Positions 38,697 to 47,804 of a stretch of DNA of 60,379 nt are shown one piece after another (positions within the stretch are counted from its first letter, which is position 1; every line of letters starts with the position of its first letter). Origin of the DNA: a virus; IMG/VR virus record IMGVR_UViG_3300043331_000752, positions 1 through 60,379 of that record. One strand, written 5' to 3'. A program made the position numbers and the translations under genes. The notes beneath the pieces are model-generated. The model had not been told where the DNA came from, ran no database searches, and was given only the letters and a program-made list of their open reading frames with translations.

Positions 38697-40340
38697 TCAG
38701 GGGGTCCCCCACGCGAGCAGCAGCAGGCCCACCATCACGGGAAACTCGGTCCCGGGCTCGGCGGTGAGCACGGGAATATCGCGCACCAGGCACCGCGCCC
38801 GCCGCGCCTGGTAGGCATCTGCGCCGGGCTCCGTCGAGCCGAGGAACGGCGTCGTGGTCGGCAGCATTCGCGCCATGGCGGATGGGAACAGGTCCGACTC
38901 GAGATCGAGTTCGTCGTTGAGCCGGAGCCCCAGCGCCCACATGTCCAACCAGACGCGGATCACGCCGATCGGCTTGGGGCGCTCGCGCGACCGGTCCCAC
39001 TGCCATTGCGCGATCCGGATGCCGGTCTCCACCCCGGGGCGGTCGAGCGGCACCCACTCGTACCCGTCCACCGTGCCCGCCTGCGGCCCTCCAGGCTGGC
39101 GCACGCCGTAGCGCGCCTCGGCGTCGGCCGCCTGCGCCTGCCGCACGCTGTCCGGCGGCACCGTCTCCTCCGACGAGATCAGCGCGTGCCGGCGCCAGCC
39201 GGTCCGAGACAGCCCCAGCCAGTCGAAGGCGTATGGCACCTCCACGCGCGACACGGGGTCGACCGATCCGTCCGCGCTCAGCAGCGCCACGGCCTCGATC
39301 GCGCCGTGCTCCCCGGGCTGCACCGTTCGAACCGGCGTGGCCCCGGAGCCGCCGATCGGCTCCACCCACAGCGCCTCCCGGCCGAACTGGTCGACGTAGT
39401 GGAACCCGCGGCAGCTCCGCAGCAGGCGGGCCGTCACGTCGCGCACGTCCCGGACCTCCGTGAGCCCGCCCGCGAGCGGGAACCAGTCGGCCAGCCGGGT
39501 GCGGGCCTGCACGAGCTGCCCGCCGTTGATCTGACTTGGTGTGAGTCCCAGCCCCTCGTCGACGGAGCGGTTCAGGAAGTGCCAGATATCCGGGCCGGTC
39601 TGAATGGGCGAGCTCGGCGTGCCCGTGTGGGTGCCCTGGGGATCGTCCACCAGCCCTGCCACCGTGGCAGCGAGGCGCACGCTGGGACCGAGGGTCGGGT
39701 GCTCGGTCGTCCCGGTCTCCACCACGGCCACGCGATCCCCGAGGGCGTCGGTGTAGTCGAGTGTGACCGACACCTTCGTGGCAATGACCTCGAGCCGCAG
39801 ATCCTGCCCATTCGCCCACGTGAGCAGCAGCACGGGCGCCCATTCGCCGGTCCCGCCCACGCGATACCAGCGACCGGACCCGACCCCTTCGTCCTCGGTG
39901 TCGTACTGGAGCTTCACGCAAAAGTGCGAGAGTCCGACGACCTTCGCCGTGTTGTAGGCGTCGGTGCAGTCCAGGCTTAGCACCGTGTTCTCATTCGTCG
40001 CCGGGGTGATCGCAGTGGCGGTGATCTCCCCCCGCGACGCCACGCCCCAGTCCGCGCTCCCGAGCGTCCCGAAGTCGGCCACCTCGATGAGCCTGACATT
40101 CCCGGTCGGCTGCGATTTGTCGAGGTAGCGCCATTCGATCCGCGCGCTGTTCACACCACCCGCGAGGTCCGAAATCTTCCACCGCTTGAACACGCGCCGT
40201 CGCTCGATCGTCGTGCCCTCGCGCACCATGCCGACAAGATCCGCCTTGTTGTCGAACCCACTCTCGCTCGGCTCCGGGGCCGGCGCCGTCGGGGTCGGAC
40301 CCGCCGGAACCTGCCGCCGTCGCGCAAGGCGTGTCGCCAT
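38697..40340 (-). CDS. Tail-tip (hub-like) protein
   Basis: 547 residues. Residues about 230-360 (PDIWHFLNRSVDEGLGLTPS, then ARTRLADWFPLAGG and VTARLLRSCRGFHY) resemble the part of siphovirus tip/hub proteins that contains a domain pair around a short helical insertion. The rest is beta-rich. It lies within a series of three large tail-tip genes. Confidence 0.6.
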   Translation of the reverse strand: MATRLARRRQVPAGPTPTAPAPEPSESGFDNKADLVGMVREGTTIERRRVFKRWKISDLAGGVNSARIEWRYLDKSQPTGNVRLIEVADFGTLGSADWGVASRGEITATAITPATNENTVLSLDCTDAYNTAKVVGLSHFCVKLQYDTEDEGVGSGRWYRVGGTGEWAPVLLLTWANGQDLRLEVIATKVSVTLDYTDALGDRVAVVETGTTEHPTLGPSVRLAATVAGLVDDPQGTHTGTPSSPIQTGPDIWHFLNRSVDEGLGLTPSQINGGQLVQARTRLADWFPLAGGLTEVRDVRDVTARLLRSCRGFHYVDQFGREALWVEPIGGSGATPVRTVQPGEHGAIEAVALLSADGSVDPVSRVEVPYAFDWLGLSRTGWRRHALISSEETVPPDSVRQAQAADAEARYGVRQPGGPQAGTVDGYEWVPLDRPGVETGIRIAQWQWDRSRERPKPIGVIRVWLDMWALGLRLNDELDLESDLFPSAMARMLPTTTPFLGSTEPGADAYQARRARCLVRDIPVLTAEPGTEFPVMVGLLLLAWGTP

Positions 40341-41743
40341 CAGAAGCCCGGCACGCTGAGCGGCTCTTTCAGGTAGACGTTGCCGAAGGTGACGTGTTGC
40401 GCAAGTGACCCGCCGCCCTCGTACGTATCGCGGACAATCGGCTGCCGGTGCTGATCCCCGGTGAGGACCCAGCCGCCCCCCTCGGTGCGCGTCGCCAGGA
40501 TGCCCTTGCGGTACGCGCCGCCCCCGCTGTGGACTTCGATGTGGAGCCCTCCGGCCGACTCGTCGGCCTTGACGTACTCCACGATTTGCCAGAGACCGCG
40601 CCGCCCCGGCATGAAGGCCGCCACGGCCGCCCCGCTGTTATCCAAGAGCCGCGCCGCGACGGCGCTGTAGGACGTCGACGTGACCACCGCGGCGTTGAGC
40701 TCGGCCGTGGCCGCCGGGTCGACCAGGGTCTCCCCGGGCAGCCCATCCGCATCGAGCACCGTCCGGAAGGCGATGGAGCCCGCCGGCGCCGTGGCGTCGA
40801 CCTTCTTCAGCCGCACGCGGATGCGCGACACGAACGCCCCGTCCCCGGCAATCTCGAACCGCTGCGCCACGGCCTCGAGCAAGTGACTCGTGCCGTCGCC
40901 CGCGAGGTCGACCACGGCGTCCCCGGCCGACGTGAGCTGCACCGGGAGCGCGATCGGATCATCGGATTCGGCGGCGCCGGGGTTGGGTCGGATCGTCCAG
41001 AGCTTCGACACCCCGCCGAGCGGCGTGGCCGCGGGCGAGGCGCCGGTCAGATAGAGCCCGCCGTCGGTGTCGAGCGGGAGGAGCGGCACCCGGAGCTTCG
41101 CCGCGGCGGCTCCGAACCAGACCGGCACCGGCTGGCCGATGGACCCGTCCGGCGCGTGCGGGTAGCGTTGCGTGCTCACGGTGGTGCGCGGGAGCGTGCG
41201 ATAGCGCCGGAGATCCGGGCCGAAGCTCAGGCGCACCGTCTCGGGCTCGCTCGGCGCGGCCCGCCACACGAGGCTCTCCGGTTGGAGCAGCAGCCCGTCG
41301 GTGACGATCAGCGGCTCAAAGGGCAGGTCCTCCCACCAGATGCGGGCGCGCAGCGTCGCGGTAAAGAGGTCATAGGGCTCGGAGTAGCCGGGCGCCGGCG
41401 TGACGAAGGTGTCCATGAATTTCCGCCCAGGGCCGTCGCCGGTGCCGAGCCCGTTGTCGAGCGTGAGCCCGACCCCGGCGACGCCGCCCTGCCCGCCAAG
41501 CGCGGCGGAGGCGGCGACGCCGGTATGCTCGAGGATCAGACTGCGGTACACCGTCCCGGTCACGTCGAGATCCGCGGCGGCCAGGTGCCACGTGTGGGGC
41601 GTCGGGTGCGTAACCGAAAGATCAAAGAGCGTATAGACGCGAGCACCCAGCCGCTCGCTGATCGCCCGCCAGGCGTCGCTGACATCAGTCCCCGCGCCAG
41701 CGGGCGGGAGGTGCGTTTGTCGGAGAAGAAGAAGAGTCGGCAT
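40340..41743 (-). CDS. Tail-tip protein
   Basis: 467 residues. Beta-rich throughout: HTWHLAAADLDVTGTVYRSL and LFTATLRARIWWEDLPFEPL near the N-terminus; WLPG-type linkers are absent and the C-terminus ends in a jelly-roll-like segment. It shares one base with the following gene. Family not recognised; position supports a baseplate or tip role. Confidence 0.6.
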   Translation of the reverse strand: MPTLLLLRQTHLPPAGAGTDVSDAWRAISERLGARVYTLFDLSVTHPTPHTWHLAAADLDVTGTVYRSLILEHTGVAASAALGGQGGVAGVGLTLDNGLGTGDGPGRKFMDTFVTPAPGYSEPYDLFTATLRARIWWEDLPFEPLIVTDGLLLQPESLVWRAAPSEPETVRLSFGPDLRRYRTLPRTTVSTQRYPHAPDGSIGQPVPVWFGAAAAKLRVPLLPLDTDGGLYLTGASPAATPLGGVSKLWTIRPNPGAAESDDPIALPVQLTSAGDAVVDLAGDGTSHLLEAVAQRFEIAGDGAFVSRIRVRLKKVDATAPAGSIAFRTVLDADGLPGETLVDPAATAELNAAVVTSTSYSAVAARLLDNSGAAVAAFMPGRRGLWQIVEYVKADESAGGLHIEVHSGGGAYRKGILATRTEGGGWVLTGDQHRQPIVRDTYEGGGSLAQHVTFGNVYLKEPLSVPGF

Positions 41744-41746
41744 CGG

Positions 41747-44590
41747 TTACCGGACGGTCAGCGCCCCCGGCGCGACCGCCGACACGGGATCGACCACGGT
41801 GATTTGGATCTCCGGCGTGGCGGTGCCGGCGGTGGCACCGAACATCGGCTCGCCAATGCAGAAGTAGGTATTCGCAGTTCCGACCAACGTCGCGAGCGGC
41901 ACGCGGAGCTTGGCCAGCGGGCCGCCGACCACGTGGTTGTAGGCAATGGTGCGCGTGATCGTGTAGTTGCCCGATGAGGTGCCGCAGCGGACCCGGAACG
42001 CCGAGGGCACCCCGTCCGCCGTGTTGGGATCCCAGGTCATTTCGAGCGACTTGAGCCGGATGTTGTACGCGACGTCATCGATGGTGGCCGAGGTGGTCGC
42101 GAAGTCTGAGTCTGGGTTTGTGACAGTCACCGTCCGGGACCCGAGGGTCGCCCCGTCCGCACATACGAGATCCGCCGTGATGCTCGTGCCGCTCGCAATG
42201 ACGACGTTCTGGAACACGCAGCCGACGCCGTTGATCGTGACCAGCGTGCCGGCCACGAAGTTCGTCCCGGTGATCTCCACCGCGGTGATGGCCCCCTGAA
42301 ACACGGTCGACGGCGCCATGCCGCTGACGGTCGGGGCCGTGGTGTTGGCCGGCGCCGAGGGGGTGATGACGGATTCCGTGGCGTAGGCCGAGTAGAGGCA
42401 CCCGCCCGGCTTGTCACACGCATTCCTGGCCCGGGTCTTGTAGCGGTACTCCGTGCCGGCCGCGGTGGTGGTGTCGTCGTAGGTGCCGTCGCCCGCGAGC
42501 GGCGCGCACGTCAACTCGGCGTAGGCGCCCGCGCCGATTTTCTTGTCGATACAGAAGTTATCCTCATTATTGCTGTTATCGGTCCAGGTCACGCGGACAT
42601 GGGACGTCCCCGTGATCTGCGCGGTCCCCATGCCCGACGGGGCGGCCGATGGCCCCGTCGCGGTGTACTTGAAGCTCGCCGAGGTCACCACGTCAGGGTC
42701 AACGAATCCGCTGACCGAACACTTCAGCCCGTCACACGTCGGCGACGTGGGCCAGCTCGTGACCGTGCAGGGGGTCGTCGCGAGGGTATAGGTGCACGAG
42801 CCGTAGGTTTCCGTGTATCCGGGCATGTCGGTGGCCCGGATCGCATAGGTCCCCGTCCCGAGCCCCGACGTCATGGACGGATTGAGGACTTGCTCTGGCA
42901 GGCTCTCGACCTGACTCTGCGTGCTCGGGGCGGGCACGGTCGTGGTGATCCCGTCAATCCCGACGCGGGAGATTTCGACCGCGCCAGGCGCGGACCCTCC
43001 GGTTCCGGCGAGGGCTGCGACCTCGGCATCGCTCAGCGTGCGGTTCCAGATCGCCGCGGCATCAATGTCCACCGAGGGGCACTCGCTGATCGGCGTCGAC
43101 AACCGGAAGCAGCCGACCCACGTGCGATTCGGCGTGCCCGCGTGCTGGGTCGTGGTGGTGGTGTTCGACGACGAGATTCCGTCGACGAACACTCGGTGTG
43201 TCACCGCGTCGGTGCGATAGATCAGGCTGTGCCAGGCGTTGGTGCTCGGGAGATCCGACCACGCCAGCATCGGAAAGCCAGACCGCCAGCAGCCCACTTT
43301 GATCCCGAGCGGTCCGGCCCCATCGGGGTCGTGGAATCCGCAGAAGGTCCCCGTATTGGTGCTCTCCGAGACCGAGGCGTAGAGGAGCGCCGGGCTCGCC
43401 GGGGTCGAGGAGTACCGAAACCGGATGGCGATCGACTTGGAGGCATTGACCGACGGGTGGCCGACGGCATTCCCGGTCCAGTAGTTCTGGCTCGCCGCGG
43501 TCAGCCGCGTCGCCTGCCCCAGGAATCCCGTAATCCATGTGGGATTATTCGTGCCCGTCAGATGGTTCGCGCTGCGCGCGTCGTTCGACGTGGTGCCGGT
43601 CCCCTCGTCAAACTGGTACTCCGAGATCGGCTCCTGTTGCGACGGCGGCGGGGGCGGCGGGGGCGGCGGCGGCGGCAACGGGGGGTCCGGGGGGCCCGGA
43701 TCGCTGCCGATGCACCCGACGCGCTGCGTGGAGATGACGATGTTGTCGGCATACCGGAACATCTCGGGATGCGCGTCTTGCGGGTCCTGGCAGTTGGTGC
43801 TCGCGCAGTTGTAGAACGCCGACAGGAGCGTCTGGAGATGCTCGGCGTTCGCGATCGTGACCACATTGGCGGTCGGGTAGTTCGCGAGCTGCGTCCCGTT
43901 GATGTAGTACTGGACCGCGCCGTCGAGCACGTTGGGCGCGGAAGACATTTTGAATCGGGTTTCCAAGCACACCCACTGCCCGAGCGGATAGCCCCCGGCG
44001 CTCTGGTTCATATTCGGCCAGTAGTAGGTCGCCGGGCTGTGGCTGTACGTGATGAGGGCCGCGCTGCCCCACTGCGAGTGCCCGATGAACGCCGCCGTGC
44101 CGGTCCCACCGACCGGGGCCATTTGATGAATCCAGAACTTGTGGCCGATCACGCTCTCGCGGAAGTTCGTGGACCACTTGGCGTAGTAGCGGATCCAGTA
44201 GTCTTTCCCGGTGTACCGCGGCCACGTGGCGACCAAGTAGCCCGCGCCCCCGTTCGACGGATCGCCCGTGTTCGATGGAATGCCCGGTCCCCGTGGGGGA
44301 TATCGGATTTCGAGACCCCGTGACCCCAAGAACCCGATGCCGTCGCGGAGCGTGAAGCCGCCGCCCGTGGACCCCAGGGCGGGCGATTTGAAGATCGACC
44401 GGTTGAAGTCGCCGGTCCCGACCGCGCGCCCCTCCCAGTTCTCGCAGAAGAGCACGTAGGGCTGGCTGCACACCGCTTCCTGGCCGTTTTGCGCCTCGAC
44501 CGGGCGCGGGCCCCAGTGGGCGGTGAGTCCGACCAGTACCGCCGCCGTCACGAGCCAGAGACACACCCCGCCGATGATCCACCGTCGCAT
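41747..44590 (-). CDS. Large multidomain exported glycan-binding protein
   Basis: 947 residues from ATG 44590 with GGAGAG. An N-terminal signal peptide or anchor (WIIGGVCLWLVTAAVLVGL) is unusual for a tail protein. Residues 40-270: lyase-type jelly roll (YWIRYYAKWSTNFRESVIGH). A poly-proline linker follows. Residues 330-540: LamG/concanavalin-like domain (WHSLIYRTDAVTHRVFVDGI; IWNRTLSDAEVAAL). Residues 640-790: fibronectin-III-like; 795-870: IPT/TIG (SGMAPSTVFQGAITAVEITG). C-terminal beta domain. Likely binds host carbohydrate. Confidence 0.7.
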   Translation of the reverse strand: MRRWIIGGVCLWLVTAAVLVGLTAHWGPRPVEAQNGQEAVCSQPYVLFCENWEGRAVGTGDFNRSIFKSPALGSTGGGFTLRDGIGFLGSRGLEIRYPPRGPGIPSNTGDPSNGGAGYLVATWPRYTGKDYWIRYYAKWSTNFRESVIGHKFWIHQMAPVGGTGTAAFIGHSQWGSAALITYSHSPATYYWPNMNQSAGGYPLGQWVCLETRFKMSSAPNVLDGAVQYYINGTQLANYPTANVVTIANAEHLQTLLSAFYNCASTNCQDPQDAHPEMFRYADNIVISTQRVGCIGSDPGPPDPPLPPPPPPPPPPPSQQEPISEYQFDEGTGTTSNDARSANHLTGTNNPTWITGFLGQATRLTAASQNYWTGNAVGHPSVNASKSIAIRFRYSSTPASPALLYASVSESTNTGTFCGFHDPDGAGPLGIKVGCWRSGFPMLAWSDLPSTNAWHSLIYRTDAVTHRVFVDGISSSNTTTTTQHAGTPNRTWVGCFRLSTPISECPSVDIDAAAIWNRTLSDAEVAALAGTGGSAPGAVEISRVGIDGITTTVPAPSTQSQVESLPEQVLNPSMTSGLGTGTYAIRATDMPGYTETYGSCTYTLATTPCTVTSWPTSPTCDGLKCSVSGFVDPDVVTSASFKYTATGPSAAPSGMGTAQITGTSHVRVTWTDNSNNEDNFCIDKKIGAGAYAELTCAPLAGDGTYDDTTTAAGTEYRYKTRARNACDKPGGCLYSAYATESVITPSAPANTTAPTVSGMAPSTVFQGAITAVEITGTNFVAGTLVTINGVGCVFQNVVIASGTSITADLVCADGATLGSRTVTVTNPDSDFATTSATIDDVAYNIRLKSLEMTWDPNTADGVPSAFRVRCGTSSGNYTITRTIAYNHVVGGPLAKLRVPLATLVGTANTYFCIGEPMFGATAGTATPEIQITVVDPVSAVAPGALTVR

Positions 44591-44601
44591 CGCGTCTCTC
44601 C

Positions 44602-45738
44602 TTATCGCCCCACGCCCAGCGGGAGCAGGCGGCGCAGGCCGCCGGACGCTACCAAGTTGTCGAGTCGAAACACCGCGCCCGGCTCGGTCCTCACGCCTCG
44701 GATCCCGACCCGCGTGCCGCCTGCAATCCCCGTGTCCGTTGTGGTCAGCACCAGTCCGCCATTCTTGTGCCCACGCAACGTCGAGCCCTCGACAGAGCCC
44801 AGCAGCAGTTCGCCGTTGGCCGCGTCCGTCGTGTCCTGCGCGAGCTGCGTCTCCGCCCCGGCCACGAACTTGCTCCAGTCGTGATCGCTGCCGCCCCCGT
44901 TCACGATGACCTGCCACAGGTAGGCCGTGTCCGCCGCCGACGCGAAGCGGAGCAGCACCCCGCCCGCGGACACGCCAGGCCCGATGGGGATAGACGCCTC
45001 CACCACCGTCACCTGACACCGATGGTCGATCGACGGCAGATCGTGCTCCGCCCGCGCGTGGCCGTCGTTGTCCTCGGCCACCACCTTGGCCTCGTTGCTG
45101 ACGCGCTCCAAAGACGTGCCGGTCACTTCCGTCCACGTGAGATCCCCGGCGAGCGCCGCGGAGTCCGACCCGGTGAACGTATCGGTCAGCACGGCGGCCT
45201 CGACCGGCGCGTCGAGCGACAGGGCCGAAAGAGCCAGCGCGCTCGCGATCAGCCACTCCCGGCGCGACCATCGCCCCCGCGGCCCGTGCCCGAGCCCGAT
45301 CGACGCGGCCATGACATCCAGCCAGTCCAGGCTCGCGCGGGTCGGCTCAGCCCAGATGCGCCCGCCGAGATAGATTTCGAGCACACCCTTGGACGGTTGG
45401 AGCGGCTTGACGCGCGTCCCATCCTGTCGCGCGTGTTGGGTCAGGGACTCCGCAATCGCCACGTCCAGCGTGGGCGCCGCGAACGTCACGCCCATCGCGT
45501 TGCCGAGGCGCGTCTTGGTCGCGCCCGGCATCGGGTCGGTCAGGCTCTCCCCGAGATACTCCGCGTTTCGCGGGTCCTGGCGCACCGGCAGCGCCAGCCA
45601 GGCGCGCCCGTCGACTTGGGACCCGTCCGGCCGGAGGTCGATCGACGCCGCCCCGGGCTGATCCTGGCCGCGCACGCGGAACGGGTCCACGACCGGTCGG
45701 CCCGTGCCCGTGTAGTCCGAGAGGTAGTAGTGCATCAC
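44602..45738 (-). CDS. Tail protein with internal Tat-like hydrophobic segment
   Basis: 378 residues. Residues 1-130 (DPFRVRGQDQPGAASIDLRP; DPRNAEYLGESL) and the C-terminal LamG-like domain from about 186 (DTFTGSDSAALAGDLTWTEV) both resemble the protein at 55828-56895, so the two are paralogues. Between them lies SRREWLIASALALSALSL and then a VEAA cleavage-like site, looking like a twin-arginine signal; an ATG at residue 143 could start a separate exported product. Confidence 0.65.
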   Translation of the reverse strand: MMHYYLSDYTGTGRPVVDPFRVRGQDQPGAASIDLRPDGSQVDGRAWLALPVRQDPRNAEYLGESLTDPMPGATKTRLGNAMGVTFAAPTLDVAIAESLTQHARQDGTRVKPLQPSKGVLEIYLGGRIWAEPTRASLDWLDVMAASIGLGHGPRGRWSRREWLIASALALSALSLDAPVEAAVLTDTFTGSDSAALAGDLTWTEVTGTSLERVSNEAKVVAEDNDGHARAEHDLPSIDHRCQVTVVEASIPIGPGVSAGGVLLRFASAADTAYLWQVIVNGGGSDHDWSKFVAGAETQLAQDTTDAANGELLLGSVEGSTLRGHKNGGLVLTTTDTGIAGGTRVGIRGVRTEPGAVFRLDNLVASGGLRRLLPLGVGR

Positions 45739-46556
45739 TTATGGATGAGGTTCACGAGGACCTCGCCGGCCGCGACCGCGTTGTTATCGGTGTCCCCGGA
45801 ACCCGTGGTCAGGCAGTAGCTGATGCCCGTGCTGAACGCGATCCCGAATGGGCCGAGGTTAATCACGTGGCCCGCCCCCGTGGCATCGCCGGGAATGGCG
45901 AACCGGCCCGCGATGCCGGTCGCGGAGGAACACGTCGGGGCGCTCGACAGGTTGTAGAACCGGATATATCTGACCGCCGGGTTGGTGTTCGTGACCGAGA
46001 TCACGTAGAGCGTCCCGGCCGAGTTCTTCACGTTCGTGGCGTTCGTGGACGCGGCGGAGATCAACGAGTGCCACGTCGCCCCGTCGCCGCTGGCGAGCGT
46101 GACGCGCGGTGAGTTCGCCGCGGTCGCCCCAGTTCCGCCGACGATCCCGGTCTGGCCCGGAATCAGGTTGACCTTGGCGCGATTAGATTCGTCCCAGTTG
46201 TCCAGCTTCTGGAGCGACGTGGCCGCCGCCTCCAGGTTGCCCCCCGCTTCCAGCGCCCGCGTCCCCAGCGTGGCCTCCGTCGCCCGGGTCCCCAGCGTGG
46301 TCTCCGTCGCGGCCCCGATCGGCAGCGGCAGGGACGTGGCGCTCACGGGCTGCACTGACTCCGACCCGTTCGTCTTCACCCGGCCGCTGTTATCGGTCGC
46401 GATGGACCGCGTGTTGCCGGATTCGTCTTTGCCCCCGATCCGCACCGGATTCGAGGTGGCCGGCGTGCCGTCCGGCGTCGGGCCCACGGCCTGCGCCCAC
46501 GCGAGCCCAGTCCACGCGCACAGCACCAGGGCCAGGACTCCGCTGCGTCGGATCAT
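45735..46556 (-). CDS. Exported fibre-like protein
   Basis: 273 residues from ATG 46556 (ATGA overlap). A clear signal peptide, GVLALVLCAWTGLAWA, is followed by a Gly/Asn/Thr-rich sequence with SETTLGTRATEATLGTRALE style repeats, typical of phage fibre proteins, and a C-terminal beta domain. The secretion signal on a gene in the tail block is unusual. Confidence 0.65.
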   Translation of the reverse strand: MIRRSGVLALVLCAWTGLAWAQAVGPTPDGTPATSNPVRIGGKDESGNTRSIATDNSGRVKTNGSESVQPVSATSLPLPIGAATETTLGTRATEATLGTRALEAGGNLEAAATSLQKLDNWDESNRAKVNLIPGQTGIVGGTGATAANSPRVTLASGDGATWHSLISAASTNATNVKNSAGTLYVISVTNTNPAVRYIRFYNLSSAPTCSSATGIAGRFAIPGDATGAGHVINLGPFGIAFSTGISYCLTTGSGDTDNNAVAAGEVLVNLIHK

Positions 46557-46954
46557 GCCGGCACCTCTGCCATCCACGCGAGCTTTTGGCTGGCCGCATC
46601 CGTGATGGCGTGGATCACGTTCAAGTTCTCGATCGTCAGCGGCTGGATGAGCTGCTGGCCGGGAAAGAGGAGGAAGCCGGTGGCCATCGTGACGCCCGTG
46701 CCGCCGAGCGCGATCGGGTTCGTGTTGGTCGGCGGCGCCGAGAGGTAGATCCGCCGCGCCGCCTGGCTCGAGAGCGCCGCCTCGGTGCCGGTGGCCACGG
46801 TGGCTTGGCCGGCCGCGAGCGTGATGCCGAGGACCAACGCGTCGAGATACTCCACGACGATCGGCAGCCCGCCGTCGGTCCCGACCTGCCGGGTGAGGAG
46901 CTTGTGGGTGGCGGTGCCTGCGGGCGGGACGTACCCGAGGAACAGATCAGCCAC
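46553..46954 (-). CDS. Small structural protein
   Basis: 133 residues, start GTG 46954. Beta-rich with ALVLGITLAAGQATVATGTE and an IYLSAPPTNTNPIALGGTG segment. It lies between tail-tip genes. Likely virion component; family not recognised. Confidence 0.55.
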   Translation of the reverse strand: MADLFLGYVPPAGTATHKLLTRQVGTDGGLPIVVEYLDALVLGITLAAGQATVATGTEAALSSQAARRIYLSAPPTNTNPIALGGTGVTMATGFLLFPGQQLIQPLTIENLNVIHAITDAASQKLAWMAEVPA

Positions 46955-46976
46955 GACGAGGCCCTCCCGGGGTCAT

Positions 46977-47804
46977 CTAGCGTTGCTCCCGCCAGCGAAC
47001 GCCGCTGGGCGGCATGTCCAACGTGCCGGTCAAGCTGCGCGACATCGCGGCCTCCGGGGTCACACAGAACACGGGGAGCAGATACGGCGTCTGGGGGTCC
47101 GTTTCGCTGAATGTGCGGCCCGCCGGATCCCAGAGCCAATGGGGAATACCCCCGCGCATCACGGCGTGGGCCGTCTCACGCGGCCGGTCGGCGGCATTGG
47201 GGGTGACCGCGGCCAGCGCCGCTTTGATCGCGCGGGCGTTCACGCGCGTCATGGGCGGCCACGCGGCGACGAGATCCCGGCCTCGATGCGGCCGCTCCAC
47301 CCCGTGCTCGCGCCCATAGACCGGGCTGGTGGGCAGCTCCGTCCGGGTGCCGAGAAACCAGCCGCCAGCGAGACGCGCCGGGGCGCTGACGCTCCCGTAG
47401 AGGTGGAGGTACCAGCCGCGCTTGGCGACCGGCGTCCACTCGGCGACCGCGTGGAGCGCCGTCGGCCCGGCCAGATGCCCGCTCGTGATCGGCGCCCACG
47501 GGAAGCCTTGCCCGATGGAGGTGCCCACCGAGGTGCCGTCGGTGCTCCACCGCACGTCGACCGACGCGCCGATCGACACGAGGTAGTCGGCGCGCGGGAG
47601 GACCAGCGCGTTCGGGCTCCGCGTCTGCCCGGTGCCGGCGTCGTACCCGAGGTATTGCGCCGCGGTGCTCGACGCCTGCCAGGACCGATGCAGGTCGCCC
47701 GTCTCCACCGCCCACGCAGGGAAGTCGGCGTGCGCGCTCGACCAAACCAGCGCCAGCGCGCGCCCCAGGTGGTCCCAGAGGATGCGGAGACTGGTCGCCG
47801 CCAT
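46977..47804 (-). CDS. Distal tail protein candidate
   Basis: 275 residues, the gene right after the tape measure (TAATG overlap), the usual place of Dit-like genes. Mixed beta: YLVSIGASVDVRWSTDG, WFLGTRTELPTSP, and a C-terminal GIPHWLWDPAGRTFSETDP. No sequence match to Dit recognised; the role is from position. Confidence 0.6.
   Translation of the reverse strand: MAATSLRILWDHLGRALALVWSSAHADFPAWAVETGDLHRSWQASSTAAQYLGYDAGTGQTRSPNALVLPRADYLVSIGASVDVRWSTDGTSVGTSIGQGFPWAPITSGHLAGPTALHAVAEWTPVAKRGWYLHLYGSVSAPARLAGGWFLGTRTELPTSPVYGREHGVERPHRGRDLVAAWPPMTRVNARAIKAALAAVTPNAADRPRETAHAVMRGGIPHWLWDPAGRTFSETDPQTPYLLPVFCVTPEAAMSRSLTGTLDMPPSGVRWREQR

Noticed and set aside
44591-45271. Extension of the 947-residue exported protein upstream to 45271
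   Set aside because: The extra 227 codons read as a shadow of the LamG-like gene, whereas ATG 44590 has a Shine-Dalgarno and begins a signal peptide.
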